A stretch of DNA of 64,000 nt from Streptomyces akebiae (GCF_019599145.1 NZ_CP080647.1:124001-188000); one strand, 5' to 3'. Positions 47,257 through 55,829 are shown, numbered from the stretch's first letter. Program-made: numbers and translations. Notes: a model not told the origin generated them from the letters alone.

Positions 47257-48159
47257 TCACCCATGGGGGACGACGGCCACCGGGCAGCGCACGTGCTGGA
47301 TGGCGGCGTGGGTGACGGGACCGGTGCGCGGGAGCGTCGGCCGGTCGGTCAGGCGGTGGCCGACGACAAGGAGGCTGGCCGCCGAGGCAGCGCGGACCAG
47401 CGCGGTCGAGGCCCTGCCCTCGGCGACGGTCTCCAGCACGTCCGTGTCGGGGTTCTTGTCCCGCCACGTCTGCAGCACGGCTGCCATGAACCCCTGCCAC
47501 TCCTCCCCTTGCCGCCTCTCGTCCACCAGCGCTATGTCCCCGGGACCCAGCGAGATCGCGGAAGGGGTCTGCCAGGCGTGCACGACCCGTAGGCGGACAC
47601 GGCGCAGCCGGGCAGCCTCGAACGCGAACTCGATCACCTCGTCGCACGGATCGTCGAGGTCGAGACCCAGCACCACGTCCCGGTAGCCGGTCCGGGTGGA
47701 CGTGCCGCCGTCCGCGCCGGGCAGACGCTCGTCCGCGGCCTCCTCCTCGGCCCGTACGAGGACGACGGGGCGGGTGGCCTTCGCGACCACCCCCAGCGCG
47801 ACGGAACCGACCAGGAAGCCCGTGAAACCGCTCAGTCCACGCGAGCCGAGCACCAGCAGTTCGGCCTGCTCGGCGGCCCTCAGCAGGGCCGCGGTGGCCG
47901 GGCCCTCGGTCTGCTCGTCGGTCAGTCGTACCTCGGGGCACCCGGCACGGACACGGTCCTCCGCCCGGCGCAGGACCCGCCGGGCCAGGTACCGCTGGGC
48001 CGCGTGCTCGCCCTCGCCCTCCGAGGAGCGGGGTTGCCAGTTCCAGGCGTGTACTAGACGAAGGGCGCGCCCTCGTCGGGCGGCCTCGCGCGCCGCCCAC
48101 TGCGCGGCGGCCAGGCTCTGCGCGGATCCATCCACACCGGCGACTACAGGCGGAAGCAT
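47257..48159 (-). CDS. Tandem universal stress protein
   Basis: A 300-residue two-domain Usp (about 1-148 and 158-300). The first domain shows VVAGVDGSAQSLAAAQWAAR and the nucleotide loop LGSRGLSGFTGFLVGSVALG, a complete GxRG...GSV pattern. The second has VVLGLDLDDPCDEV and VGHRLTDRPTLPRTGPVTHA. GGGAGGGACACGTC precedes ATG 48159. It converges on the DUF302 gene with only 29 bp between. The 370-bp gap upstream (48160-48529) holds a 16-bp stress box at 48276. Confidence 0.93.
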   Translation of the reverse strand: MLPPVVAGVDGSAQSLAAAQWAAREAARRGRALRLVHAWNWQPRSSEGEGEHAAQRYLARRVLRRAEDRVRAGCPEVRLTDEQTEGPATAALLRAAEQAELLVLGSRGLSGFTGFLVGSVALGVVAKATRPVVLVRAEEEAADERLPGADGGTSTRTGYRDVVLGLDLDDPCDEVIEFAFEAARLRRVRLRVVHAWQTPSAISLGPGDIALVDERRQGEEWQGFMAAVLQTWRDKNPDTDVLETVAEGRASTALVRAASAASLLVVGHRLTDRPTLPRTGPVTHAAIQHVRCPVAVVPHG

Positions 48160-48275
48160 GACGTGTCCCTCCCCTATTCGGACCACCGGTCACCGTCGGC
48201 CGGTGCCAGTCGACTCGTCAGTGCCAGCGTCGTGCCGTCCCGGGCCCACGGGCATGGGCCGCCAGGTCTTCGCGC

Positions 48276-48291
48276 GGGGCCGACCGGCCCC
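48276..48291. promoter_or_regulatory. Stress-island inverted repeat, site D
   Basis: GGGGCCGACCGGCCCC lies 116 bp upstream of the stress protein gene and 238 bp before the small membrane-protein gene. The surrounding 370-bp gap (48160-48529) has no gene; it also contains looser GGGACC/GGTCC repeats near 48340-48465. Confidence 0.55.
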
Positions 48292-48529
48292 TGCACGCCC
48301 CGGCACCTACACGCCCGGTCCGGGTCCCGAGGGCCCTCGGGACCGGGCGGGCCCGGCGGGGGACGTCCGGCCCGCCCGGGTACCCGTTCAGCCCCTGGGA
48401 CCGGGGCTCCGTCCGGACGAGGCTGGGAGCGAGGAGCCGTCCGACACGACCGGGGGACCTCACCGAGGTCCGTCCGCCCCAGGGCTCCTGTGTCCCGGGC
48501 ACGGCCCGGGTTCGCTCCAGGAGGGGATC

Positions 48530-48754
48530 ATGATCCCGTTCATTCTGATCGGCGCGGCAGTGCTCGGTGCCTGCCTGATCTTCGGCTACAGCTCGTTCGT
48601 CGTCGGCTTCGTCCTGATGGCGTTCGGCTTCCTCGGACTCATCGCCTTCCTGGGCACCCCGGGTGTGGTCCGGCGGCCCGGCGAACGCGAGGTCGTCCTG
48701 GAGGAGCGCCACTACATCGGCGAGCACGACGACCACCGCCACTACCGGCAGTGA
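48530..48754 (+). CDS. Small two-helix membrane protein
   Basis: A 74-residue protein. Two hydrophobic stretches (FILIGAAVLGACLIFGYSSF, and VVGFVLMAFGFLGLIAFLG after a short turn) fill residues 4-42. The tail is charged and His-rich (EHDDHRHYRQ) and could bind metal. No named family recognised. CCAGGAGGGGATC precedes ATG 48530, a strong site. It is followed after 51 bp by the DUF4389 membrane protein. Confidence 0.78.
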   Translation: MIPFILIGAAVLGACLIFGYSSFVVGFVLMAFGFLGLIAFLGTPGVVRRPGEREVVLEERHYIGEHDDHRHYRQ

Positions 48755-48805
48755 TCCGCACATGCCGTGGGGGGACCGAGAACCGCTGGGAAAGGACCGA
48801 GAACC

Positions 48806-49474
48806 ATGGCATCGGAAACAGTCCCGCCGAGTGTGAGCCCCGTCCAGCCGGTCCGGCTGACCGCGACCTGTGATCCACAGCTGTCCCGCTGGCTGTGGCT
48901 GGTGAAGTGGCTGCTCGCGCTCCCCCACTACGTCGTCCTGGTCTTCCTGTGGGTGGCGTTCGTGCTGGTGGGCGTGGTGGCGTTCTTCGCGATCCTGTTC
49001 ACCGGCCGCTATCCACGCCCTCTGTTCGACTTCAGCACCGGAGTGCTGCGCTGGAGCTGGCGGGTGGCCTACTACACGTACGCCGCCCTCGGCACCGACC
49101 GCTACCCGCCCTTCACGCTCGCCGAGGTGCCGGACTACCCGGCACACCTGGACGTGGCGTACCCCGAGCAGTTGTCCCGAGGGCTGGTCCTCGTGAAGTG
49201 GTGGCTCCTGGCCATCCCCCACTACCTGGTGCTGGGCATCATCGGGGGCAGTGTCCACGTCGCCTGGACCTCGGGAGGGCTGATCGCGCTCCTGACGTTC
49301 TTCGCCGGGGTCGCCCTGCTCTTCACCGGTGTCTATCCGCGCGGCATCTTCGATCTGGTGATCGGTCTCGATCGGTGGGTGCTGCGGGTCGCCGCGTACA
49401 CGTCGCTGCTCACGGACGTCTACCCACCGTTCCGGCTCGACCAGGGCGGCAGGGAGCCGGAGCGGCTGCCATGA
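48806..49474 (+). CDS. DUF4389 membrane protein
   Basis: A 222-residue protein made of two copies of a DUF4389 unit. Each has a helix ending LLALPHYVVL or LLAIPHYLVL, a second hydrophobic helix, and FTGRYPRPLFDFSTGVLRW or FTGVYPRGIFDLVIGLDRW. Four transmembrane segments are predicted. Function unknown; the family is common in actinobacteria and its repeated aromatic motifs suggest lipid contact. GGGAAAGGACCGAGAACC precedes ATG 48806. Confidence 0.88.
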   Translation: MASETVPPSVSPVQPVRLTATCDPQLSRWLWLVKWLLALPHYVVLVFLWVAFVLVGVVAFFAILFTGRYPRPLFDFSTGVLRWSWRVAYYTYAALGTDRYPPFTLAEVPDYPAHLDVAYPEQLSRGLVLVKWWLLAIPHYLVLGIIGGSVHVAWTSGGLIALLTFFAGVALLFTGVYPRGIFDLVIGLDRWVLRVAAYTSLLTDVYPPFRLDQGGREPERLP

Positions 49475-49549
49475 CCCCCGGACCCGTCGCCGTCCGCCGG
49501 CGACGCGGTCTGGTCCGGGGCCGGGACGAGGAAGACCGGCCCAGGGCCA

Positions 49550-49565
49550 CGGGCCGTTCGGCCCC
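49550..49565. promoter_or_regulatory. Stress-island inverted repeat, site E (before hydrogenase remnant)
   Basis: CGGGCCGTTCGGCCCC lies 27 bp before the hydrogenase-remnant frame, at a promoter-like distance. It suggests that a functional, co-regulated hydrogenase gene once started near here, or that the box now serves the downstream CBS gene. Confidence 0.5.
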
Positions 49566-49592
49566 TGCTGGGCCGGGGCGTCCCGGCGCACG

Positions 49593-49820
49593 GTGAGGAG
49601 CGTGACGAAGGGCAGTCGGATCGCCGTCATCGGCGTCGGGAACCGAGGCCCCGCGCGGGCTTTCGAGGACGACCTGCTCCGCGTCGCCCAGGAGGCCATC
49701 ACCGACCGCGACCCGGACGACCGGGAGCTGACGGGCCTGTGCGAGCGGGCGATCCGCGACCACGACCCGTGCATCTCGTGCTCCGCCCACTTCCTCGACC
49801 TGACCGTCGTCCGTACCTGA
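49593..49820 (+). pseudogene. Remnant of a [NiFe] hydrogenase large subunit (C-terminal end)
   Basis: A 75-codon frame. The last 50 residues read like the extreme C-terminus of a cytosolic (group 3-type) [NiFe] hydrogenase large subunit: LTGLCERAIRDHDPCISCSA then HFLDLTVVRT. DPCxxCxxH carries the last two nickel-site cysteines and the endopeptidase-cleavage histidine. The remaining roughly 370 residues of a normal subunit, including the N-terminal CxxC, are absent. The first 18 residues (RIAVIGVGNRG) instead resemble the start of a hydrogenase maturation protease. The frame may therefore be a deletion-made hybrid. Start and translation are uncertain. Confidence 0.7.
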
Positions 49821-49831
49821 AGGAGGCCCCG

Positions 49832-50458
49832 ATGCCTGACTCGCCGTACACCGTGAGCGACGTGATGACCCACACCGTCGTCGCCGTGGGGCGCGACGCG
49901 CCCTTCAAGGAGATCGTCCAGCTGTTCGACCAGTGGAAGGTCAGTGCCCTGCCCGTGCTGGAGGGCGAGGGCCGGGTCGTGGGGGTGGTCTCGGAGGCCG
50001 ACCTGCTGCACAAGGAGGAGTTCCGGGACGCCGACGACACCTCCGGCGACTTCGCGGCCCGTCTCAAGGCGGGCGCGGTGACCGCCGGCGAGCTGATGAA
50101 CGCGCCCGCCGTCTCCGTCCACCCCGACGCCACCCTGGCCGAGGCCGCCCGCATCATGGCGCGCCGGAAGGTCAAGCGGCTCCCGGTGGTCGACGCGCTC
50201 GGGATGCTTCAGGGCGTGGTCAGCCGAGGTGACCTGCTCAAGGTGTTCCTGCGCCCCGACGAGGAGATCGCGCAGGAGGTGCGCGGCTCCGTGCTCACCT
50301 CGCTCCCGTCCACGGAGGCGATCACGGTGACCGTCGCGGAGGGAGTGGTGACACTGGGCGGTTCACTGCCCGAACGGGGGCTCGTGCCCGTCCTGGCCCG
50401 GTCCGTGCGGGCGGTCGAGGGGGTCGTCGACATCCGTCTCGACCTCTCGCACCGCTGA
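49832..50458 (+). CDS. CBS-pair plus BON-domain protein
   Basis: A 208-residue protein with CBS motifs at about 8-60 and 84-137 and a BON domain at about 145-205 (AITVTVAEGVVTLGGSL). It is clearly paralogous to the protein at 40821-41504 (shared DVMT, VVGVVSEADLL and GVVSRGDLLKVFLR). In the M. tuberculosis DosR regulon the CBS protein Rv2626c is among the most induced. AAGGAGGCCCCG precedes ATG 49832. It is intact although pieces of a hydrogenase locus lie on both sides. Confidence 0.92.
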   Translation: MPDSPYTVSDVMTHTVVAVGRDAPFKEIVQLFDQWKVSALPVLEGEGRVVGVVSEADLLHKEEFRDADDTSGDFAARLKAGAVTAGELMNAPAVSVHPDATLAEAARIMARRKVKRLPVVDALGMLQGVVSRGDLLKVFLRPDEEIAQEVRGSVLTSLPSTEAITVTVAEGVVTLGGSLPERGLVPVLARSVRAVEGVVDIRLDLSHR

Positions 50459-50520
50459 CGGCACCCGCGCGTGCGGTCACCCGACGACAAGCAACCCGAC
50501 GACAAGCAGCCGAGGCCCGG

Positions 50521-50921
50521 ATGAGGTACCCGGACGTATACCGCGACCCGCTGCTCGCCCGGCGTCTGCTGGGCGAGCAGCGGGGCACCGCCACCCGTCC
50601 GTGGCGGATCGTGGAGGTGTGCGGGGGGCCAACCCACACTCTGGTGCGTCGGGGCATCGGCGAGCTGCTGCCCGCCGAGCTGCCGAGCTGCTGCCCGCCG
50701 GGATGCGGATGATCCACGGTCGCGGCTGCCCGGTCTGCGTGACACCGCTGGAGACCCCGGACCGGGCCTTGGCCGAACGCGGCCCGGCCCGACCCGACCC
50801 GACCCGAGGTGATCTTCACCAGCTTCGGCGACATGCTGCGCGTCCCGGGCACGCCCCGGACCCGCTGTCGCTGCGGGCCCGGGGCGCGGACGTACGTGTC
50901 GTGTACGCCGCCCCCCCCTGA
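50521..50921 (+). pseudogene. hypD: Broken, truncated hypD (hydrogenase maturation factor)
   Basis: HypD helps build the Fe(CN)2CO group of [NiFe] hydrogenases. The first frame gives MRYPDVYRDPLLARRLLGE, then RPWRIVEVCGGPTHTLVRRG and IGELLPAE, an excellent HypD N-terminus. At 50662-50684 a 23-nt near-duplication shifts the frame. The next frame resumes as PAGMRMIHGRGCPVCVTPLE with the conserved GCPVC motif. A third frame gives VIFTSFGDMLRVPG, and SLRARGADVRVVYA returns in the second frame before a stop. At least three frameshifts are present and more than half of the protein is missing. Confidence 0.85.
50662..50699. repeat. 23-nt near-tandem duplication inside hypD
   Basis: GAGCTGCTGCCCGCC occurs at 50662-50676 and again at 50685-50699, a 23-nt offset that is not a multiple of three. 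Removing one unit restores the reading IGELLPAGMRMIHG across the site. A (CCCGA)4 run lies further on, near 50798-50812, where the frame is lost again. Confidence 0.85.
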
Positions 50922-50941
50922 GCGATCACGGCGGGCCCGCG

Positions 50942-51532
50942 TCAACCGGTCCGCTGTCCCCACTGCGGGCCGATCCGCGCCCACTCCGTGTCCCATTGCG
51001 CCATCCGCCTCCGTTCGGCGCGTCCGTGGACGGCCCAGCCGAGGCAGGAGACGGTCAGGGCGGCGCCCACGGCGGTCGCCGTGCCCAGGGCGACGCCCTG
51101 GTACATGGCATCGTCACTGTCGAGGGGCGCCGGCACGACATTGCCATGGCGGTCCAGCCACACCCGGACCGTGGTTCCGCCGTCCGTGCCGGGCTCGACG
51201 CGGGCCGACCCCGTCCGGAGGGAGCCGTCGGCCGCCTTCCAGCGCACCCCGGCCCACACCTGACCGCCGGCACCGGCGGTCGCGGAGACCGTGGCGGGGG
51301 CGTCCTCGGTGACGACGGCCTGGACGGGGTGGCGCTCCGCCCGCCGCTCGTTCAGGTTCCGCTCCACGCCGAGCGCGGTCGCCGCGCCGACGAAGGCACC
51401 CGTGGCGACGGCGAGCGCGCAGACCGCGAGGAGCAGCCAGGCCTCGACGATGTCGTCGCGGCGCCTGAGCGGGTTGCTCCGCCAGCGCCACAGCCACACC
51501 CTCCGCGTCGTGCGGTGACGACTGTCAGCCAT
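50942..51532 (-). CDS. Rv1733c-like two-helix membrane protein
   Basis: A 196-residue paralogue of the protein at 37283: helix 1 at about 30-55 (AWLLLAVCALAVATGAFVG), an extracytoplasmic loop with VRWKAADGSLRTGSARVEPG and VWLDRHGNVVPAP, and helix 2 at about 145-168. Same family as Rv1733c. ATG 51532 is preferred over an in-frame GTG at 51541 because AGGAGG lies at 51541-51546. The start overlaps the stop of the nitroreductase gene upstream by 8 bp, so the two are coupled. Confidence 0.85.
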   Translation of the reverse strand: MADSRHRTTRRVWLWRWRSNPLRRRDDIVEAWLLLAVCALAVATGAFVGAATALGVERNLNERRAERHPVQAVVTEDAPATVSATAGAGGQVWAGVRWKAADGSLRTGSARVEPGTDGGTTVRVWLDRHGNVVPAPLDSDDAMYQGVALGTATAVGAALTVSCLGWAVHGRAERRRMAQWDTEWARIGPQWGQRTG

Positions 51533-52715
51533 CCTCGGCACCTCCTGTCACGCCCCTCCGCGAGTCGCGGGGACCCGCCGGGGAGACCTCCTCGGCGGGG
51601 AGCTCCTCGCCGGGAACCTCCTCGATGCAATCTCCCAGTCCGGTGCCCGGGCGGTCAGGGGCCCACCGGGCACGCGCCGGGGACCTTCGGTCCGGCCGGC
51701 CGCAGTGGAGCACGGCTGCGGGTGGCCGGCGCGGTGAGGTCCGCACGCGTGCCGAGTGCCCGAGGCGCAGGACCAGCTGAGGGTGCCGTTCCCCGGTCAG
51801 TCCGGCCCGCAACTCCGCACGCGAGTCGGGTAGTTCGAGCGGCTGGGTATGGAAGGCCGCCACGACACCGTGGACCGCCGCGTACAGCAGGACCCGCTGG
51901 AGCGCCTGTCCCGCCCGCAGCCAGTCCAGTCGGGTGTCATGCGGGGTGGACAGGACGACGACGGTGCCCGTCCGCACGGTCCACCGCCGTGAGGGACCGT
52001 CGCACTCGGTGGCCAGGCCCGCGTAGTCGCGACCGGCGAGCAGCAGACGGTCGGGGTTGAGGCGGTACGCCTCGTGGGGCACCCGCTCCAGCCACGACCG
52101 CCGGGCGTGCCCGGACCAGCCGGAGACCTCCGAGACATGGCCGGGGTCGGCGCGGTGCGCGGACTCCGCCGCCCGCACCGACTGCGCGAGCATCCGCAGC
52201 TTCTCCGGGTTGTCGACCGTGTGCAGCAGCGCACCCTCCGCGCGCGCGTGGGCACGCAGCTCCTCGATCAGGGACCACGGCACGGGCTCGGGGCCGAAGG
52301 GCCCGCGGTGCGTGTGCCGGTGGGTCACCGCGCGCTCCATCAGCATGGCCTCGCGGGACTCGGGGAGGTGGGTGCCGAAGCGGACGCGGGCCAGGAAGGG
52401 CGGACGCGCGGGATCCGGGAGCGGCGTCACGACCGGCCGGAAGCCCAGGTGCCGTACCGCGACCCGTGCGTTGAACAGCGCGGCTCCGCAACTGATCACC
52501 ATCTCCCGGCCGGCCGGGTCGGTCAGCGGCAGCCGTCGCGCGGCGTCGGCGTGCACCTCGAAGCCCCGGTCCCCTCCCGCGTCGACGAAGAGCCAGGGCT
52601 GGGTGTTGTGGATCGAGGGCGCGCAGGTGGCGGCGCGGGCGAGACGGAAGGCCGCGTGGCCGGGGAACGCGGGAGCGGGCAGCTCGGGAGCAGGGACTTC
52701 GTACGACACGGACAT
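51525..52715 (-). CDS. Acg-family nitroreductase-like flavoprotein
   Basis: A 396-residue protein of the Acg subgroup: AAFRLARAATCAPSIHNTQP (about 22-41) gives the flavin-site start, followed by ERAVTHRHTHRGPFGPEPVP and LRAGQALQRVLLYAAVHGV. Acg (Rv2032) of M. tuberculosis is DosR-controlled; these proteins bind FMN but generally show no classical nitroreductase activity and may sequester flavin. The last 60 residues are an Arg/Pro/Glu-rich extension beyond the domain. ATG 52715 follows GAAGGGCGGAACACC. It overlaps and precedes the Rv1733c-like gene. Confidence 0.88.
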   Translation of the reverse strand: MSVSYEVPAPELPAPAFPGHAAFRLARAATCAPSIHNTQPWLFVDAGGDRGFEVHADAARRLPLTDPAGREMVISCGAALFNARVAVRHLGFRPVVTPLPDPARPPFLARVRFGTHLPESREAMLMERAVTHRHTHRGPFGPEPVPWSLIEELRAHARAEGALLHTVDNPEKLRMLAQSVRAAESAHRADPGHVSEVSGWSGHARRSWLERVPHEAYRLNPDRLLLAGRDYAGLATECDGPSRRWTVRTGTVVVLSTPHDTRLDWLRAGQALQRVLLYAAVHGVVAAFHTQPLELPDSRAELRAGLTGERHPQLVLRLGHSARVRTSPRRPPAAVLHCGRPDRRSPARARWAPDRPGTGLGDCIEEVPGEELPAEEVSPAGPRDSRRGVTGGAEDG

Positions 52716-52918
52716 GGTGTTCCGCCCTTCGTGAACCATCCGCCTCCAGCGTCCTGGGCCGGTGGGCGCCTGGGGAGGGGCCATCCGTCCTCCTGCCCGG
52801 TCCGTGCGTCCCCGGGCCGGAACGCCGCTCGCGCGAGACGCTGGGATCGGAGCCCTGTGCCGGCCGAAGGCCCGTCCAGCGAGCGGAGCCGCGTCGGGCG
52901 GGGCGAGGAGGCCGGCTC

Positions 52919-55216
52919 ATGACGCGTGTGCGACTGGCTCGGTACGGAGCGGACGCGCTGCTGTTGGCGGTGACCACGGCGGCGCTCGTGGCCGGCGGCG
53001 TGGCCTGGCTGGCGGACGCGCCCGAGACGGCGGATCTGTGCTGGGCGGCCGGGACGGTGGCGGCGGTGGCGCCCTCGGTGATCTGGATTCTGCGCGCCCT
53101 GCACCACGGACACGCGGGCGTCGACGTGATCGCCGTCCTGGCCCTGGGCGGCACACTCGCCGTGCGCGAGTACCTGGCCGGGGCACTGATCGCGGTGATG
53201 CTGGCGACCGGCAGGGCGCTGGAGACGGCGGCGCGGCGGCGGGCCTCCCGCGATCTGAGCGCGTTGGTGCGGCACGCCCCGCGATCGGCGCGCCGCCGCA
53301 CCGGGTCCGTGGTGCGCACGGTCGCGCTGGCCGAGGTCGCGGTGGACGATCTGCTGGTGGTCGGCCCCGGCGAGGTCGTCCCGGTGAACGGTCGGGTCGT
53401 GGACCGGTCCGCGGTCCTGGACGAGTCGGTGCTCACCGGTGAGTCCCTGCCCGTCGAGCACGGCCGGGGCGAACTGGTGCGCAGCGGCGCCGTCAACGCG
53501 GGCGCCGCCTTCGAACTGCGGGCCACCGCCACCGAGGAGGACAGCGCCTACGCCGAGATCGTCCGGCTCGCCCGGCAGGCGGGTGCCGAGACCGCCCCGG
53601 TGGTGCGGCTGGCCGACCGGTACGCCGCCTGGTTCGTGCCGCTGAGCCTGGTCGTGGCGGGGCTCGCCTGGCTGGTCGGCGGGTCGGCGACCTCCGCGGT
53701 CGCGGTGCTGGTGGTCGCCACGCCCTGTCCGCTGCTGCTCGCCGCCCCGGTGGCGATCGTCTCGGGCCTGTCGCGGACCGCACGCCGGGGCGTGGTGGTC
53801 CGCGACGGCGGCGCCCTGGAGAGCCTGGGCAGGGCGCGCACCCTGGTCCTGGACAAGACGGGCACGCTCACGGCGGGCCGCCCCCGGGTGGTGGACGTCG
53901 CCGCCGCCCCCGGGCTCGACGCCAGGGAGGTGCTGCGGCAGGCCGCCTCCCTCGACCGGTTCTCCCCGCACGTCCTGGCCCAGGCCCTCGTCGAGGAGGC
54001 CCACCGGCGGGGGCTGGAGCTGTCCTTGCCGACGGCCGTCCACGAGGAGCCGGGGCGGGGCGCCACGGGCCGCGTGGACGGCCGTGCGCTCTCGGTGGGC
54101 CGCATGTCCGTCGGGGCGGAGGCCGCCGCATGGGTTCGCGCCGTCGACAACCGGGCGGTACTCGACGGGGCGTCCGTGGTCTGGGTGAGCGTCGACGGCG
54201 AGGTCGCCGGAGCCGTCCTACTGCGTGATCCGCTGCGCCGGGACGCCCCGCGGGCGCTACGGCGGCTGCGTTCGGCCGGCATCCGGCGGCTGACGATGCT
54301 CACCGGTGACCGTGCCGCACCCGCTCGTGAGGTCGCCACCGTCCTCGGCCTCGACGACGTGCGGACCGGGCAGTCCCCGGCCGACAAGGTCGCGGCGGTC
54401 CGTGCCGAACGCGACCGCGCCGTCACCGTGATGGTCGGCGACGGCGTCAACGACGCACCCGCTCTCGCCGCCGCCGACGTCGGGGTCGCCATGGGCGCTC
54501 GGGGCTCCGGCGCTTCCTCCGAGGCGGCCGACATCGTGCTCACCACGGACCGCGTGGACCGGCTCGCCGACGCCATGGGCATCGCCGTACGCGCCCGCCG
54601 TATCGCCGTGCAGAGCGCGCTGGGCGGCATGCTGATGTCGCTGGCCGCGATGGTGGCGGCGGCCTTCGGGCTGCTGCCTCCGGCCGCCGGGGCCCTCCTC
54701 CAGGAGGGCATCGACGTGGCCGTCATCCTCAACGCCCTGCGCGTGCTGCTCCCGGCCCGCGAGGACGTCCAGGTGCTCACGCCGACCGCGGAGGAGCTGG
54801 TCCACCGGTTCGCGGCCGAGCACGACGACCTGCGCGAGGTGGTGGAGGCGGTCCGCGCGGCGGCCGACCGGCTCTCCGGGGCCCCGCGGGACGAGGCGCG
54901 GGCGGCCGTGGAGCAGGTGCACCGGCTGCTGACCGAGCGGCTGCTGCCGCACGAGCACGCCGAGGAGCACCAGCTCTACCCGGCGCTCGCCGACTCGCTG
55001 GGCGGCCCGGAGGCGACGGCCACGATGAGCAGGGCCCATGCCGAGATCGACCGTCTCGCCGGCCGTGTCGCCACCCACCTCGCCCTCACCGACGCGGACG
55101 GCCGGCTCCGCCCGGAGAACCTCGACGACCTGCGGGCCTGCCTGTACGGGCTGTACGGCGTTCTGCGGCTGCACTTCGACCAGGAGGAGGAGAACTACTT
55201 CTCGCTGGCCCCGTGA
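52919..55216 (+). CDS. P1B-type metal ATPase with TPC motif and C-terminal hemerythrin domain
   Basis: A 765-residue cation pump. Visible parts are the actuator TGES loop (SVLTGESLP), metal-site TPCP with cysteine at about 270, phosphorylation DKTGTLT with Asp at about 312, and GDGVNDAPAL. No N-terminal heavy-metal domain is present. From about 620 a hemerythrin-like domain follows, with HRFAAEHDD, LPHEHAEEHQLYP, RAHAEIDR and LHFDQEEENYF supplying His/Glu ligands. TPC plus hemerythrin defines the P1B-5 subgroup; a member in Sinorhizobium exports Fe(II)/Ni(II). Iron or nickel export sensed by a di-iron tail is the inference here. It starts at ATG 52919 after CGAGGAGGCCGGCTC. Confidence 0.92.
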   Translation: MTRVRLARYGADALLLAVTTAALVAGGVAWLADAPETADLCWAAGTVAAVAPSVIWILRALHHGHAGVDVIAVLALGGTLAVREYLAGALIAVMLATGRALETAARRRASRDLSALVRHAPRSARRRTGSVVRTVALAEVAVDDLLVVGPGEVVPVNGRVVDRSAVLDESVLTGESLPVEHGRGELVRSGAVNAGAAFELRATATEEDSAYAEIVRLARQAGAETAPVVRLADRYAAWFVPLSLVVAGLAWLVGGSATSAVAVLVVATPCPLLLAAPVAIVSGLSRTARRGVVVRDGGALESLGRARTLVLDKTGTLTAGRPRVVDVAAAPGLDAREVLRQAASLDRFSPHVLAQALVEEAHRRGLELSLPTAVHEEPGRGATGRVDGRALSVGRMSVGAEAAAWVRAVDNRAVLDGASVVWVSVDGEVAGAVLLRDPLRRDAPRALRRLRSAGIRRLTMLTGDRAAPAREVATVLGLDDVRTGQSPADKVAAVRAERDRAVTVMVGDGVNDAPALAAADVGVAMGARGSGASSEAADIVLTTDRVDRLADAMGIAVRARRIAVQSALGGMLMSLAAMVAAAFGLLPPAAGALLQEGIDVAVILNALRVLLPAREDVQVLTPTAEELVHRFAAEHDDLREVVEAVRAAADRLSGAPRDEARAAVEQVHRLLTERLLPHEHAEEHQLYPALADSLGGPEATATMSRAHAEIDRLAGRVATHLALTDADGRLRPENLDDLRACLYGLYGVLRLHFDQEEENYFSLAP

Positions 55217-55249
55217 GGCACCTGCCCGGGGCACGGCTTGAGGAACGCC

Positions 55250-55296
55250 GGGCACACGGTGACGGCGGGCGATCCGCCGCCCGCCGCACCGTGCCC
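55250..55296. terminator. Hairpin between the ATPase and flavodoxin genes
   Basis: Inner arms CGGCGGGC (55263-55270) and GCCCGCCG (55279-55286) are extended by GGGCAC/GTGCCC at the outside. Genes on both sides converge on it. Confidence 0.7.
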
Positions 55297-55310
55297 GCTC
55301 GTCTCCGGTG

Positions 55311-55829
55311 TCAGCCCTTCCTCTCCTCCTGCCGTGCCCCTTGCAGTTCCTTCGCGATCCGGCCCGCCCACGCCTCGATCGCGGGAAAGTCCCGGAAGTC
55401 GCCTCCCTTGCCGGACTCCAGGATCCGGTGGGCGATGAAGCCCTTGGCGCCCTTCTCCAGGCAGCCGCCGAAGGTGATGTGCTCCCTGGCGTCGAAGCGG
55501 ATCATGGCCCTGCGGACGCCGGGCACGGGCGGGATGTCCCGCTCGGAGGCGGAGGCGTCGAGGGGCCCGCTGCTGAACAGCCACAGCGGCCGCAGCGGGA
55601 GTTCGCGGCGGTGTTGGCGCAGGAAACGGCGAGCGTTCTTCTGCCAGCGCCCGGCATACACCCCGGCGCCGACCACGACGGCGTCGTACGGCAGCAGGGT
55701 GACGACGGATTCGGCGGGCCGGGCCTCGGCCGTCAGCCCCTCCTCGGTGAGCGTCTCGGCGATGGTCTCGGCTATCCGGGCGGTGGATCCGTTGGTCGTC
55801 CCGTAGGCGACCAGGACTTTGACGGTCAT
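55311..55829 (-). CDS. Flavodoxin-domain protein
   Basis: A 172-residue protein with a flavodoxin fold: VLVAYGTTNGSTARIAETIA (about 5-24) is the FMN phosphate-binding loop, followed by YDAVVVGAGVYAGRW and LWLFSSGPL. The C-terminal half (FGGCLEKGAKGFIAHRIL) resembles HemG/protoporphyrinogen-oxidase-like flavodoxins. Electron transfer or menaquinone-dependent oxidation are possible roles. AAAGGAGGCGTACCGCC precedes ATG 55829. It follows a CBS/BON gene on the same strand by 30 bp. Confidence 0.9.
   Translation of the reverse strand: MTVKVLVAYGTTNGSTARIAETIAETLTEEGLTAEARPAESVVTLLPYDAVVVGAGVYAGRWQKNARRFLRQHRRELPLRPLWLFSSGPLDASASERDIPPVPGVRRAMIRFDAREHITFGGCLEKGAKGFIAHRILESGKGGDFRDFPAIEAWAGRIAKELQGARQEERKG

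Noticed and set aside
52859..52873. GGCCGAAGGCCC before the P-type ATPase as a seventh stress-type box
   Set aside because: The spacing between arms is 3 instead of 4 and one arm is degenerate; too weak to list with the others.
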